A stretch of 64,000 nucleotides of DNA from Bacillota bacterium (GCA_012840015.1 DUMF01000010.1:1-64000), one strand, 5' to 3'. Positions 1-11,912 are shown, numbered from the stretch's first letter. The notes: generated from the sequence alone by a model not told the origin. Program-made: numbers and translations.

Positions 1-650
1 AACCTAATGCCATGGATTGCTGCTGGTTAACTCGTTTGTAACCGGCCCAGGTTGGTTATTCCCTTGTCAAGGATCGATAAACACCATTTCACACTATTTG
101 GTCATTGACATTTCACCGTAGGTCTTCGATTAGGCCTGCCGGCCGGTGCTCTCCATTTACACACCCTTGTCCGCAGTAGCTTCATTCTCCTAACCACCGT
201 GGACTGGCTTCATCTTCTCGACGGCCAGGCCGTTATTAAAGGCAGTTCTTCCCCTGAAAACTCTTCCGGCTGCCGGGATGTTAAAGAAGGACAAATGACA
301 TCGAACCGGTAGCCCTTTCCGCAGCCCACATCTCTGTGCCAATCTAACGATCTCGCCATCAAACATCCAGCAAGAACTTTGACGGTCCATCGAACCGGAC
401 CTCGAAACCTAATAACCTCCTGCGCATAATGCCTCGGCCCGTTCCACTCTAAAATTACGACGCCACTCGGCCAAAACCTTCACCCTGTTGCCTCTCCAAG
501 GCCGCTATGCGCACTATCGGGCATGATCGAGCTCTTACCGATATTCTTCGTGACCTTGCCTCGAAGCATGGCTGGATCAAACTCGAGTACTTGACCTACA
601 TTTGTAAAGACAACTACGCTCTACCCCGGTAGGTACGAGGTAGAACTGGT

Positions 651-1954
651 CTAAATCCAAAGTGGTGTCGGGAGCTTGACTGCAACGTTTACGAAATTGC
701 GATAGCCCCGAAAAGAACGCTTCAACATGCTTATTATTTTCGGCGCCATGCACGCCAGATCCAGCTCTGCTCTCCCACAGGAACTCCCAGCTTTGCCCGC
801 GGCAAGGAACTTAGCCCCCCACGGCTTAAGCTGGGTGAGAAACTCCAGAACCATCCCGCCAGCACTCTTAGCCTTGCGAACAAGTTCCTGGAAGTACTTC
901 CCCAGCGCCCGGGTGTTGACAGATTTGCCGGATATCCTCTGCAGGGCACGGTAATAAAGATTCTCGAACTTGAACACGTTACCCATGCGCAGGGTCTCGT
1001 TCACCATCCTGCCGATAAGGCTCCTGCGGCGAGCAGCCAGCCTGCGGCCATATTTCTGCTAGGCGGGCCTGGGTCTTGAGGTACGTCCTGCTCTTCTTCC
1101 ACATGCTTCAGCCCTTTCTTTACCGTCCCGTCGGGGTTGTAACTTTTGCGGTTGTTAGCCCTGCGGGAGCGGTCGAGCTTACGCTGAAGCCCGCGTATTT
1201 CCGCTTCTTTCTCTGCAAGCTCCTCGCAAAAGCGATCCAGGCGCGCCTCCGTACCGTTGACCGGGGCAATAGTGGACGGACCAGCATCAGTGCCGACAAC
1301 ACCTTCTCCCATGGCATTTTCGGGTTTCTGGTAGGGCGTGCCCTCGCAGATGAGCTGGGCGTAAAACCTGTTGCGCACGTTTACCTTGCGCCTCACCAGG
1401 CGGACGTACTTGACCCGGCAGGAGAGGGCGTGACGGACTACCGGATCCTCGGGGTCGATGACGGCTGGTAGAACAAGGCCCTTCCAAACCACACAGCCAT
1501 TCCGCCACCGGATACCAGCCTTGTTGCTCTTGCCCTCTACGGCGTCCATCTGGTTTTTGCCTTTGAAACGCACCCTGCGGGCCTGTCCGAAGAGCACTTT
1601 TCTAGCGGCGCGGAAGGCCCTGCTACCTAGTTTCTGGGCAACGTGGACGCCCACGTGATCTCTTATCCAGCAGGAGCGCCGTATTTCTACAGCACAGTGC
1701 TGCAACGCGGCATCTGTAAAACCGTATTTGGAGCAAGCTTCCCGGATGAGAGCGTTTCTTAGGTCTTTGTCCTCTACTTTCCAGGTTTTTTGCCACAGTC
1801 TGGACTGCTGATCAGCTGTACCCGCTTCACGGTTTCCCAAAGCAGGCGTCGTAGGGCTGGCGAGCCGCCTCCAACCCGGCCAGCAAAGTCTTCTCCTGAG
1901 TGGGCGAGACCTGGAGGGGGATCTCACACACGAAACTAGGTGTCTCAGACGCAT
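651..1954 (-). pseudogene. tnpB: TnpB-like (IS200/IS605 OrfB) RNA-guided nuclease, frameshifted, atypical C-terminus
   Basis: ORFs 1001..1954 and 651..1007 join across one frameshift. RuvC-I-like GTDAGPSTIA, FKFENL and a late AELDLA; the usual CxxC..CxxC zinc ribbon is not recognisable. Confidence 0.75.
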
Positions 1955-2330
1955 TTCTGCTGCTCGACGTATTCGCGTAGGGCTGCAGGGGCACCCCCAA
2001 CCGTTGCTACGAAGTAGCTATTAGTCCAGAGGGTCGGTAGCGTCGACCTGAGCCACGGGAAATTCTACCGGAGGATGCGGGAGGAGCAGCCTTTCATGAG
2101 CTTCACAAGTCGGTGAATACCGAACTGGGGGCCACTTCCACCAGCAGGTGGACGTGGTCTGGCATTACCTCCAATTCAATAATTTCGGCCCTTCTCTCCC
2201 GTGCCACTTCAAAGAAGATCTCTTTGAGCTACACGTCCACCCCATCTTTCGGGACGGGACGCCGGTATTTCGGGTACCAGACTACATGGTATGTATTTGC
2301 AAGAATACACGATATTGTTGTTGGACTTAA
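1945..2330 (-). pseudogene. tnpA: IS200-type Y1 transposase TnpA, interrupted by in-frame stop(s)/frameshift
   Basis: Minus-strand reading YHVVWYPKYRRPVPKDGVDV*LKEIFFEVAREKG..., ...ELEVMPDHVHLLVEVAPQFGIHRLVKLMKG..., ...LPTLWTNSYFVATVGGAPAALREYVEQQK. Shows the HxH and Y-containing TnpA motifs. Confidence 0.8.
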
Positions 2331-3284
2331 ATTGGCGCCCCATAAGACGGTCTCTGCGAAGTTCTTCTGTAAGCACCGGAATCGGCACTACCTTTGTTTC
2401 GAACATCTCGGAGTAGCGCGGTGGCCTTGCCAAAATGGCCGCCGCGCTGCACCTCCTTTCTCCTGTTACCAGGAGACGATCAACAATGCAGCCCAAGCTG
2501 CAAGCTCCAGCGCCAGCAGGCCACTCCCCTGGCAATAACAAATGATATCGGAACAACCCGTATCTCGGGGCTCTCACGTTCTGCCCGCAGTCATCCCATG
2601 GGCCGAGCCTTCTCTTTTAATTAAGAACTCTGTGAAAACGACATGCACAATGGCTGGAACTCCTGAAAGTCCCAGCCCTACAACTCTTGCCTCTCTGCCC
2701 TTCTGCCGGCGCTTTTCTCAACGCGCGAGTTCTGTTCCTGCCCGTGCTGCAAGTCCATCGCGCGCCACGCTTTTGACGGCCTTCGCTGAGTCTCCCGAGC
2801 CGTAGTGCCTCCTGGCAAGCACCGCATCTTTCACACGCAAGAGGGCTTTGCCCTATGCAGCGTCCGGCAGTTGATAATCAAGCACTCGGTAATACTACTG
2901 GCTGATGTTGCTGCAGGCCTGCAGGAGCAGCTGATTGCTCATGTTCCTCATTCGGTTCACTACCCCTGTAGGAACCACCGCAGCGTCAATACCAGCAGAT
3001 CTGCCCCACGGTCCGCGGCAGAGTTCCGCACCCAGGACTGCACTTGCAGTCGCTTCAGCTTTAGCCCTCAAGCCGCACATACTTCCAGTGGTACAGCCAC
3101 ACGGGCAGAGCAACCACAAGGTACGCCAATCCACGCCTCAAGTTCCGGTACACGGAGATAAGCTGGTTCTCTCTTGCCCTTGCCTTCTCGAAGGCTATCT
3201 GCTCATCCGTGATCTTTTTGCTTTTTAGCCCCCTAACTGATTTGGACAAGATGCTTTAAGGTTGGTAGATTGAGATGAGGGGGC

Positions 3285-4342
3285 AGTGGCTACCAAGCTG
3301 CAGATCGTGAGGGAAGTGCTCGAGACCGGGAGCGCGTTGGGCGAAGGAGCATTTGATAATGCAAGGCGTGGTGTAGAGGGCCGGGAATCGGCGGAGTACA
3401 GGGCTTTGCTACCGAGAATGAGCGGCTGAAGAGGTCGTTAGGCGAAAAAGGCCTGGAGATCGCCATTCTCAGGGATTTGGTAAAAAAACGGAGCGCAGTT
3501 GGTAGAAAAGTTAGAGCTAGCGGACAAGTGGATTCAGGATGGCCATAGGCCTGGGATATGCTACAGGGTTGATGGGGCGATCGTAAGCGATGAACAGGTC
3601 AAGGAATGGCTTTGCGAGCTGATCGAGAGCGAAGGGTACTCGTACGGCTACCTGAAACTTACGGTCTGCTTGCGGAGGAAATACGGCCTGGTAATCAACA
3701 AGAAGAAGGTTTACAGGCTATGCAAGGAACTACAGCTGTTGAGGCCACAGCGAAAGATAAGGCGTAAATACCAAAGAGATTGGCAAGGAACCTAGAAGTG
3801 ACCGGGCCGAACCAGTTGTAGCAGGCAGACGTGAAATATGGCTACATACAGGGAGAGAAGCGGTTCTTCTTCGTGCTGTCGTCATTAAATGTGTGTGACC
3901 GGTCGGTGGTCTACAATCACATCGGGCTTTCGGCGACTGCGGAGGACGAGCCGCAGCATTAGGCCATGCCCTGTGGAACAGGCAATTGGGCGGCAATGTG
4001 TCAAAGGCGGTGTTGAGGACGGATAACGGACCACAGGTTCATAGCCGGCGTATTCGAGGCTGCGTGCGAGCACTACGGCGTCGAGCATGAGAGGATACCG
4101 TGCAGGACGCCAAACAAGAACGCTCACATAGAGGCGTTTCATCGAATACTTGAGGATGAATGCCTGGCTGGGCAGGAGTTCGAAACGTTCACGGAGAAGC
4201 GTACCAGGCTGTGGCAGAGTTCACGGAATTCTACAATAAGAGGCGAATACACTCGAGCATCAATTATATGGCACCCGAGGAGTTCTACAAAACGTTCCAG
4301 GCTAACCTGCGAGATTGCTACCAATCAAGGTGTAATGTCTAA
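3285..4342 (+). pseudogene. IS3-family transposase remnant (OrfA/OrfB), multiple frameshifts/stops
   Basis: ORF 3499..3795 (YGYLKLTVCLRRKYGLVINKKKVYRLCKELQLL) resembles the IS3 OrfB N-terminus. 4160..4342 (EFTEFYNKRRIHSSINYMAPEEFYKTF) resembles its C-terminus. Confidence 0.85.
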
Positions 4343-4428
4343 AATCCGGGGGTTAATCCGGGGGTTAATCCGATGGTAATTACATGGGGACGAAAAAGGA
4401 CAGACCTCACTAGGCAAGTTGTTGTAGA

Positions 4429-5694
4429 ATGCACCGAGCAGTGCGCAATACGGAGGAGGTAACTTCCGTGGGACGCAGGCAGAAAACAACCATGACCCTG
4501 ATAACAGTTCTCGGTGTTACTGTGGTAGCTATCGGGCTGGTTGCTCTATGTGTGCTGGGACTAAGAATAGGCTATCCGGGTAACGCTCCCCTCTCCTATC
4601 GCATTAAGTGGCTGCTCACTAATAAGCCCTATTACACTGTAGAGAGAAGATTGCCAAACGGAACTATTGTAAACATTGATCCAGGTCGCGCTTACATAGA
4701 CAAGCAAGCAGAAGCAGCAGCGAGGGTACTTTCGGGCGTCAGCCCAGAAGACTTGCAGAGCGTAAACAGCTTCGTCCGGCAGGCCCATTTCCAGCTAAAC
4801 GATCTGGTTGCTTCAGGTCACCATAGGCGATTTACGGATAATTCAACGTGGGCTTCAAGTTCGAAAGAGTATCTGTGGGAAAGAAGAGTTAAGGAGTACG
4901 TGAGCGGCGAGGGTGAGATGAACCTTGTTGCCCGTGCTCGGGAGACAGCAGAAAAAGTTGGATCAAAGGACTTGAAGGCTGACTTGGAAACATTTTCTCG
5001 AACACTGCAACTTGCTTACGAGAAGAAGGACGTTCAGTTGCTGATACTAGCTCACCGCATCGTCCATGACCTTGACTATTGGGTGTTTGGTAACGAGACG
5101 TTCGAGTCTCGAGATTACTGGGGAGCCACCTTTACTCTTGAGGGTAAAAGCAACTCTGTCAATCGGCTGCTTGAAGGCATGCCTGACTACAGGGAGATAA
5201 TCCTACCAGATGACAGACAACTAGAGGACACCTCCCAAAGTTTGAACGACAAGAAACTCATTCAAGTCGTTGTAAAACGAGGCAATGACGTTTTCTCTTT
5301 TGGTACTCCATTCCAGTTCAGCGGTTTCGGAATTGTATCAGACATTCAACGCTTATTGTGGGTAGCCTCGAGGGGTGGTGCTGGCATAGAACCGGAAACC
5401 AGGCAAGTAGAGTCGAAAGAACTCGACACAGTCCTAGAAACCGGAGCTAAACTGAGGAAACCTTTTTGCTTCGTTCATCTCATTTATAAGCCATATCATC
5501 CGATGCAGGGAATGAACGATACAGCCCACAAGGACCTGATCGTCTATACAGATCCACGCAATGCAAACGACGCTTATTTAGCTGTCCAGAACCCAGATAA
5601 CGAAACTAGATGGAGTTTATACCGTTTACCGGATTACGCGCAATGGCTCAAAAAGGAGGTCGACCTCCTCTTACGGATACATACGGGACTGTAA
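4429..5694 (+). CDS. Hypothetical membrane-anchored protein with an uncharacterised conserved domain (paralogue at 36281..36903)
   Basis: 421 aa intact ORF, N-terminal TM. Conserved block VKEYVxGxGEMxLxARAR...LLILAHRIVHDLDYWVF shared with the 36.3 kb locus. Confidence 0.85.
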   Translation: MHRAVRNTEEVTSVGRRQKTTMTLITVLGVTVVAIGLVALCVLGLRIGYPGNAPLSYRIKWLLTNKPYYTVERRLPNGTIVNIDPGRAYIDKQAEAAARVLSGVSPEDLQSVNSFVRQAHFQLNDLVASGHHRRFTDNSTWASSSKEYLWERRVKEYVSGEGEMNLVARARETAEKVGSKDLKADLETFSRTLQLAYEKKDVQLLILAHRIVHDLDYWVFGNETFESRDYWGATFTLEGKSNSVNRLLEGMPDYREIILPDDRQLEDTSQSLNDKKLIQVVVKRGNDVFSFGTPFQFSGFGIVSDIQRLLWVASRGGAGIEPETRQVESKELDTVLETGAKLRKPFCFVHLIYKPYHPMQGMNDTAHKDLIVYTDPRNANDAYLAVQNPDNETRWSLYRLPDYAQWLKKEVDLLLRIHTGL

Positions 5695-5947
5695 AGCGGC
5701 CGTCGGGTAAGCCCCATCTGGGCAGAAGAAAAGTGCAAATTTATCGGGGAGGATCTAACCTCCTGACAGCAGAGAGCAGATAAAGCCGGAGTTACTAGCT
5801 GTCTCTGCACTTTGACTTCGTCCCCAGAGCCAAAGCCCGGGGGACAAAGTTAATACCGCCAAAAGAGCAGGCTACGTCGACATCCGCCCACTATACAACC
5901 ACCCCGCCCGTCCAGGACGGTGACCCGGACCCTGCTTTTCTGCTAAC

Positions 5948-7270
5948 TCAAGGCCCTGTCCCTATGCACTCGATACGCCACCCGGTAGCATCCGTCTCAC
6001 GGCGCACTTCGATGAAGAACTGCTGCCGTCTGCTGTCGTACGCGATTGGCTCCTTAGGCTCCACGTCCACCACCACTTGGTAGCACTGAGTGCCAGCTGG
6101 AAGCCCGGACTCCAGATGCTTCGCTCTTGCTACGCTGATCACCCTGAAACCTGCGATATTACCTTCCCTCGGGTAACCTGAGTTGTACAGGCTGCGGTTG
6201 TCCATGTTCCGAAAGAGATACCCAGCCAGGGCACGGCGGCTCTCGCAGGCGTGCGCCCCTGCATGGTCGCCCGCGTTCACTGCCTGAAAGTACCTCCTGA
6301 TCAAACCATCGGGCGAGAGCCGCGACAGTTCCTTCTCCACAGGGTGCTCAGGATCGATGAGGAGCGGAATCCACTCCTCCCAAGTCTCCCCAGTCACCTC
6401 TTCGAACGACCGCCCCCTTAGCGAACAGGCAAAACCCCAGTGGCGGCCAGCATCCAGCCAGGCTCCAACAATCTCGCCCCGGTACCGGACGATAACAGCC
6501 CGCCCCGCCTCCCGCCGCGGGCCCATGAACTCGGGCAAGGCCTCCGCCACCTTGTACATCCGGACCTCCACCACCCGGCCCAGGGCAGGAGTGAGGTCCA
6601 ACCCCACGTCCCGGTTGAGCTCGTTGTTGTAGGCCCAGTAGAGGACCACGGGATATTCCCCCGCCCGGTGCCGGAACTCCGCAGGCAGGGTGACAGTCAG
6701 CGTGTTGATGCGAAAAGCCGGAGTCCACCCGTACCGCCGGAGGAATGCCTCGTCCTGGGGATCCACGTCTTCAGATCCGCCAGGGTACTCCGTCAGGGCC
6801 TCCATCAGGATGTTGAACTGCCCCGGCACCTCGTACCAGCCCTGAGGAAACTCGAGATAGCCGGGGTCGCAACGGGAGAGGTCACGCACCAGGTACCTCA
6901 GCCGCACCTTCCGGCCACCCCGGAGTTCGAAAGACAGGTTGTACTCCGCCCAGTTTTCTTTTCCGGGCAGCCCTGCCGCCTTGGCCTCCTTCAGATACCC
7001 GAGCAGGCATGCCAGGATCCGCGGGTTGGCCACCCTTCTTTGGGAAACTCGCTCACCGAAGCGCGTCAGCAGCTCCCACTCCACCACCGTCGTCTCTCCA
7101 GCAATGTCGCCCAGCGTCAGCGTGGCATCGGTTCTGACAATACCAGTACAGCCGTAAACAAGGAGGGCCAACGTTACCAAGGCGCAAGCTGTGAAGTGAC
7201 TCCTTGCGTGAATGATAACCCGCTCCAGCTCTGCGCACCTCCTTCCGACGTCAGGCCCCATCGCATTCAT
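5948..7270 (-). CDS. Hypothetical lipoprotein
   Basis: 440 aa ORF. Lipobox-like LALLVYGCTG when initiated at an internal start. Confidence 0.7.
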   Translation of the reverse strand: MNAMGPDVGRRCAELERVIIHARSHFTACALVTLALLVYGCTGIVRTDATLTLGDIAGETTVVEWELLTRFGERVSQRRVANPRILACLLGYLKEAKAAGLPGKENWAEYNLSFELRGGRKVRLRYLVRDLSRCDPGYLEFPQGWYEVPGQFNILMEALTEYPGGSEDVDPQDEAFLRRYGWTPAFRINTLTVTLPAEFRHRAGEYPVVLYWAYNNELNRDVGLDLTPALGRVVEVRMYKVAEALPEFMGPRREAGRAVIVRYRGEIVGAWLDAGRHWGFACSLRGRSFEEVTGETWEEWIPLLIDPEHPVEKELSRLSPDGLIRRYFQAVNAGDHAGAHACESRRALAGYLFRNMDNRSLYNSGYPREGNIAGFRVISVARAKHLESGLPAGTQCYQVVVDVEPKEPIAYDSRRQQFFIEVRRETDATGWRIECIGTGP

Positions 7271-7342
7271 CAGGAAGAGAACAACTCCCCTCGGGGGTAC
7301 AACTGTTGCTCCAACAGCGCCAGTTGCTGGAATTGCCCGGGG

Positions 7343-7930
7343 TCACTGCCTGGGCAGCCACCTCACCTCCCACACGCCGTTTTCTTTCACGCAGGACCAG
7401 GGCTCCCGCTCAAAGGCGAGCACCTGACCGGTTGACCGGTACCTGAACTTGTGCGTCACGTACACCACTGCGTGCTCGCTGTCCACCAGCTCGTACCCCT
7501 CAACACCGTACCCCAACAATTCATCGTCAGCCCGCTCCATCTCCCACACGTATAACTCGAGGTCGATTTCATCCGGAACGGAACCAAGACACGCGAACGC
7601 CTTCGCCCACTCCTTCCTCCGGTGCGCCTCAAGATAGCGCCTCATCACCACGTCCGGTGTCTCACCCCGCGAATCGCGCTCGAACCTCTTGTTTATCTCC
7701 TGCTTAACCGGGCCCAGCTGCTGCTCTAACCTCCTGAACCTGGCCACCTCAGCGCCCAGCTCTTCCCTGAGGGCCCTGACCTCGCTTTGGAGTTCAGAAA
7801 CTCTGCGGCGCAGCTCTTCCACTCCCAACCTTGCCCTTGTCGCCTGGTATACTGCGCAACACAGGACAACCGCTGTGAACAGCAAAACAACGCCTGCCCC
7901 CGCGCACATTCTTCGTTTCAGCCCAGACAT
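7343..7930 (-). CDS. Hypothetical membrane protein with coiled coil
   Basis: 195 aa ORF, N-terminal TM then heptad-rich LGVEELRRRVSELQSEVRALREELGAEV. Confidence 0.7.
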   Translation of the reverse strand: MSGLKRRMCAGAGVVLLFTAVVLCCAVYQATRARLGVEELRRRVSELQSEVRALREELGAEVARFRRLEQQLGPVKQEINKRFERDSRGETPDVVMRRYLEAHRRKEWAKAFACLGSVPDEIDLELYVWEMERADDELLGYGVEGYELVDSEHAVVYVTHKFRYRSTGQVLAFEREPWSCVKENGVWEVRWLPRQ

Positions 7931-7985
7931 GGCAAATCAAACTCCCCCGGGAGATCCCAACAGCGCTCAGATCTGCTCCTGCAAA

Positions 7986-8630
7986 TCATTGAAGCGCAAA
8001 TTCCGCGTCCACCACAGCAGTGATCTCTTTCTCCAGGGACGACGTGTCGTTGATGCCGTAATCCGATACCTCTGTGGAATTCTTCGGCGTTATCTGGAAC
8101 ACCCCCATCTTGGTAGACCTCAGATGGCCGATCTTTGCACCGGTTGAAGCAGCAATTTTTTGTGCCCTGTTCACGGCGTCCTTCGCCGCCTCAGCAAGCC
8201 TGTCGATCTTCAGCTCGTTCAACTTCGTGTAGTAGTACTGAGGCGGGTAAGACTCAAACTCAATGCCCTTCTCTATGAGCTCTGTTGATTCTCTGGATAT
8301 CGCCGTTACCTTGTCCACTTCCTTCGACCGGATCTCTATGCTCTGCCGCAGCACGTAGCCAGATATATCCCTGGTAATCATGCCCGTCTTGGGGTCGCTG
8401 GCGTAAATCGTCTCGGTAGTAACCGGCAGGTACACTATTTCGTTTTCGCTCACGCCCTTCTGGATGAGGTAATTCTTCACCACCGCCATGTCCTGCTTCA
8501 GCGGTGCGTACGCCCTCGTCAGGTGCTGACCACGCCTTGAGAAGGACGCGCGCCACACGATCAGGTCAGATCTGATCTCTCTTTGCAGACCCCGTAACCG
8601 TTATGGACTTCTTCGCGGTCACGAACTTTC
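7986..8630 (-). pseudogene. SIMPL-domain (DUF541) protein with N-terminal frameshift
   Basis: C-terminal 190 aa typical of SIMPL proteins. The N-terminus KFVTAKKSITVTGSAK lies in another frame just upstream. Confidence 0.7.
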
Positions 8631-8758
8631 CTACTGAACCTCTCCATAAACCTCCTCACCCTTACAACGTCGTATTCTTGTTGCTCCTCCAGTTTTGACC
8701 AACCAGCTACGGCATTTGTTCTCAACCGGATGCCCGTTCAACACCCTGGTAACTGGCT

Positions 8759-10117
8759 TTAGGTCAACGAAATCCTCTCCCTGCCCGGTGTCTCGAGGTA
8801 TACGCCACTCAGCCCATTTGCTTGCAGGTACCTTACAAGGTTCCGGCGCATCTTCTCAATCAGGTCGTTATAGTTCATGTAATGTTTCAGCATCTCGTCT
8901 GCCACACCGGGCTTTGGCCTGCAGAACTCCCTTATCGAAGGCTCGAACAAAGCACCGTCCCTCGCCTCAACGTACTGGGAAAGCGCGTAACTACCATCAC
9001 CCAGCCTGCGGTACTTTATGGCAGCCGGTACCACGCCACCAGTGTTCTGAACGAGCTTCTCGCGCCCATAGAGCACATACTCCGAGTAGAACACAGTGGC
9101 CCATATGGTAAGCACATCGCCCTCTTCATGCTTGTCAAAAACGTGCGAGGCCACTAGCACTACCCCATTGGGGTGGTATCCCTTATAGTGCTCCAGAGCT
9201 GCCGCATCCACCAGGGCCTCAACGGTATTTCCTGAAGGCCTGTTCGCCGGCGGAAGCGGCGTAGTCTCAAGGGGCTTCAGCTTCGAATACCATTCTTCCC
9301 CGCTCTTCCAGCCCTTCGGCACGTTATTCCTGGGGCCAAGGATCCGTATACAGGCCTCTGCCATCAGGTCGCCCCGCTCACCTTTGCCGTTACCTTTGGC
9401 AAATTGGTCAAGCATGTAGGCGAGCGCCGGCTCCCCGTACTTCGCGATCTCCAGAAGCGTATTTTCCTTAAACGCGTTCTTGTTGTGTTCCGATTCATTC
9501 GACTTTTGCATGGCTATAATCGCATCAAGCTTCCGCTCAATAAGTGCTGCAAGTGACTCTCCCTCGGGTACTGTTGTGCCCACCTTCGAAAGAGACTCAT
9601 CAAAGCTCTTCGCAGTTCCGAGCATTTCAGCATCGGTGACCACTGCAGGGTCGAACCAAAAGTCGTAAGCAGCGTTCTTCTCTGGGAGCAGAATGAACAC
9701 GTGGTCCTGCCTAACTTCAGAAGTATCTCCAGATGCCGCAGGTTGCGTTCGGGCGACTCTTGCGTAGTACGTCCTGTGGGAAAAACCGCCCAGCTCCCTC
9801 TGCTCGAGTGTCTGCGAATGATTTGGCACGGGCAACAGGACGCCGGCTGACTTGGCTCCTCCGTCTGGATAACACCCAACCTTCACAAGCCCGCCGACTA
9901 CTTTCCCGCCAGCTCTGAACACCAGCTCCCCGTTTTCCTCCGATACCTGCCATACCCTCGGGACAGTGAAGGAGCAGCCGTCGTAAGCTGCCAGCCTCAC
10001 CACAGGAGGCTGCATTGTCCTGTTTGCCCTTGTGAGAGTGAGGGCCGAAACCACCGCAAGCGCAATAACAGCACACAGGAGCGTCATCTTCCGGAGCCTC
10101 GGGGTTGTAGCAATCAT
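8759..10117 (-). CDS. Hypothetical secreted/membrane-anchored protein
   Basis: ORF 8759..10255. A likely internal start gives MIATTPRLRKMTLLCAVIALAVVSALTLTRA, a TM/signal segment. Confidence 0.65.
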   Translation of the reverse strand: MIATTPRLRKMTLLCAVIALAVVSALTLTRANRTMQPPVVRLAAYDGCSFTVPRVWQVSEENGELVFRAGGKVVGGLVKVGCYPDGGAKSAGVLLPVPNHSQTLEQRELGGFSHRTYYARVARTQPAASGDTSEVRQDHVFILLPEKNAAYDFWFDPAVVTDAEMLGTAKSFDESLSKVGTTVPEGESLAALIERKLDAIIAMQKSNESEHNKNAFKENTLLEIAKYGEPALAYMLDQFAKGNGKGERGDLMAEACIRILGPRNNVPKGWKSGEEWYSKLKPLETTPLPPANRPSGNTVEALVDAAALEHYKGYHPNGVVLVASHVFDKHEEGDVLTIWATVFYSEYVLYGREKLVQNTGGVVPAAIKYRRLGDGSYALSQYVEARDGALFEPSIREFCRPKPGVADEMLKHYMNYNDLIEKMRRNLVRYLQANGLSGVYLETPGRERISLT

Positions 10118-10288
10118 CGCAATCCACTCCTTCGCAGTGCTCTTATGCAGGTTCACAGTCGTAGGCATGAAGCATGTTGACGCTGCCACAAGGTTGCCGC
10201 ACGAGGGAAAGCAACGTCCTGCCTGACTTGTGCACTCTTGTGCGCTCGCCCACACGGGGCAAGCCTTACCCCGCCCCGTAACACAAGG

Positions 10289-10974
10289 CTACTGTGGGAG
10301 GTACGCACCTTCGTAGGGATAGTTCACCTCTGAAACTAGCCATTTCCTGCAGCCTGCTACCTCGTCATCCCACTCGGTTACGACTACCCTTGCGCTGTAC
10401 TCCGCAGCATAGCCCGTTGAAGCCACCATCCGGAACCTGATTTCGTAAGTATAGATCCCATCCTTTGTCCCACGCACGTCACCGCATAGGACTCCACCCA
10501 CGGGCTAGACACCCCGGTGACCCAGCCGCAACGCTCGAAAGCAGACCTGCACCTGGCACGCAGTTCGGGCGAGAGCAAAGCAAACTGCAACGCGCCGTTG
10601 CGCTCCTTTGACAGCTCTCGCCCAGGTGTGCGCACCCATGCCGGGCTCTCGAGCCGAAGGCCCCTCTCCAGCATCACCGCCCTGCGCTCAGCAGCATCCA
10701 CAACGGCGCTCTTGGACTGCTGGCTTGCAACTATCACAGTGCGCGTGGTTTCATCCCACTCAACTCGAGCCCCCAGCGCCTCTGCCACCCACCTCAACGG
10801 CACCATCACGCGACCGTCGATCAGCCGCGGAGCCACATCGGGCAGGATCTCCCGCCCGTCAACCACAAGCCTGATACCTTCTTCCGCCATGGCTCCGGAC
10901 CCGGCAAAAACTACAAGCCCAACAATAACCATAGCTGCGACACCCAATGCCCGCAACCTTGCGCTTACAAGCAA
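10289..10974 (-). pseudogene. Copper amine oxidase N-terminal-like (stalk domain) protein, frameshifted
   Basis: IRLVVDGREILPDVAPRLIDGRVMVPLRWVAEALGARVEWDETTRTVIV. The C-terminal part is in a different frame (10289..10501). Confidence 0.7.
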
Positions 10975-11469
10975 CCCCTCCCCACCGCGGTATCCAGGTT
11001 TGATAGACGCCGGAAACGTGCTCGTGTTCCGATCATCAGGTGCGCTTCAGGACCCGTCCGTACTGCGCTGTCATAATGCCCAGCATCGCACCCGTTATCA
11101 GAGGAGTCCTCCGCCGCTCGTTGAACTTGAGGCAAAACGAGCGCACCCAGCCACCTTGCACCTCCTGCAGTCTGGGGCTGGTCAGGAGGCACGTCCTCTG
11201 GCCGCGCGTAGGCGCAGACATACTCATCTGTGTCCCCCTCCAGTCCTGCCGGCTCATGAGCATTTCTTTGCTATTCCCAAAATCAAAAAAGCAGGACCGG
11301 AAAGGCGATCCCCCGGTCCCGCACCCATCTCCACCGCCAGCGCAAGGTAGTGCGCATTGCCCGGTGCGCCTTGACGGAAGTAGGACCTCCCACAGCCGCT
11401 ACCAGACCATCCCGGAAACAAGGCCCCCCAGGAGAAGGCCGAGCCCTCAGCAGTGGGAAACGAGCAAAC

Positions 11470-11912
11470 CTAGCTCGGCCTGCCAGTTTACGGCCTGGAC
11501 CTGCACGTCGAGCTCGGGCAGGCCTTCGCCACTTCATCGGCACGCTTCCTCAAGGCGGCCACGTCCACGGTCGGGACGTACTTGATCTCCTGGCGGCCCA
11601 GCCCGAACTCGGTCCCGGGAGAGGGCACGGCGGCCTCCGCCAACGCCGTCAGGAAGCCGTGCCACAGCTTCAGAGGTCCCTCTCCGCTATGGCCTCCGTC
11701 AGCGTGCGCCCATCGGACAGGCACACCCGTGAATTGGCCCGGGTGATGGCCACCATCAGATCCTTCAGGTTCAAGCGCCGGCACAGGCCCTCCGCCTCGG
11801 AAAGCAGCTCCTCCGGGTCCTGGGCCGGACGGTCTCCCTCCTGCACCTTGGCGTCGGCAACCAGGCGCTTCAGAAGATCCTTCCGCTCAAGCAGAGCTTC
11901 GGCCAGCTTCAC
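11470..11912 (-). pseudogene. DIP1984-family protein, frameshifted
   Basis: MKLAEALLERKDLLKRLVADAKVQEGDRPAQDPEELL...DGRTLTEAIAERD, then IKYVPTVDVAALRKRADEVAK in other frames. Confidence 0.65.

Noticed and set aside
1-640. Possible CDS at 190..390 (-)
   Set aside because: No family resemblance and low-quality composition; likely IS-flanking sequence.
10517-11350. Plus-strand 277-aa ORF and similar long plus-strand ORFs opposite minus genes in high-GC stretches
   Set aside because: They are antisense to better-supported minus-strand genes and have low-complexity Pro/Ser/Arg composition typical of shadow ORFs.
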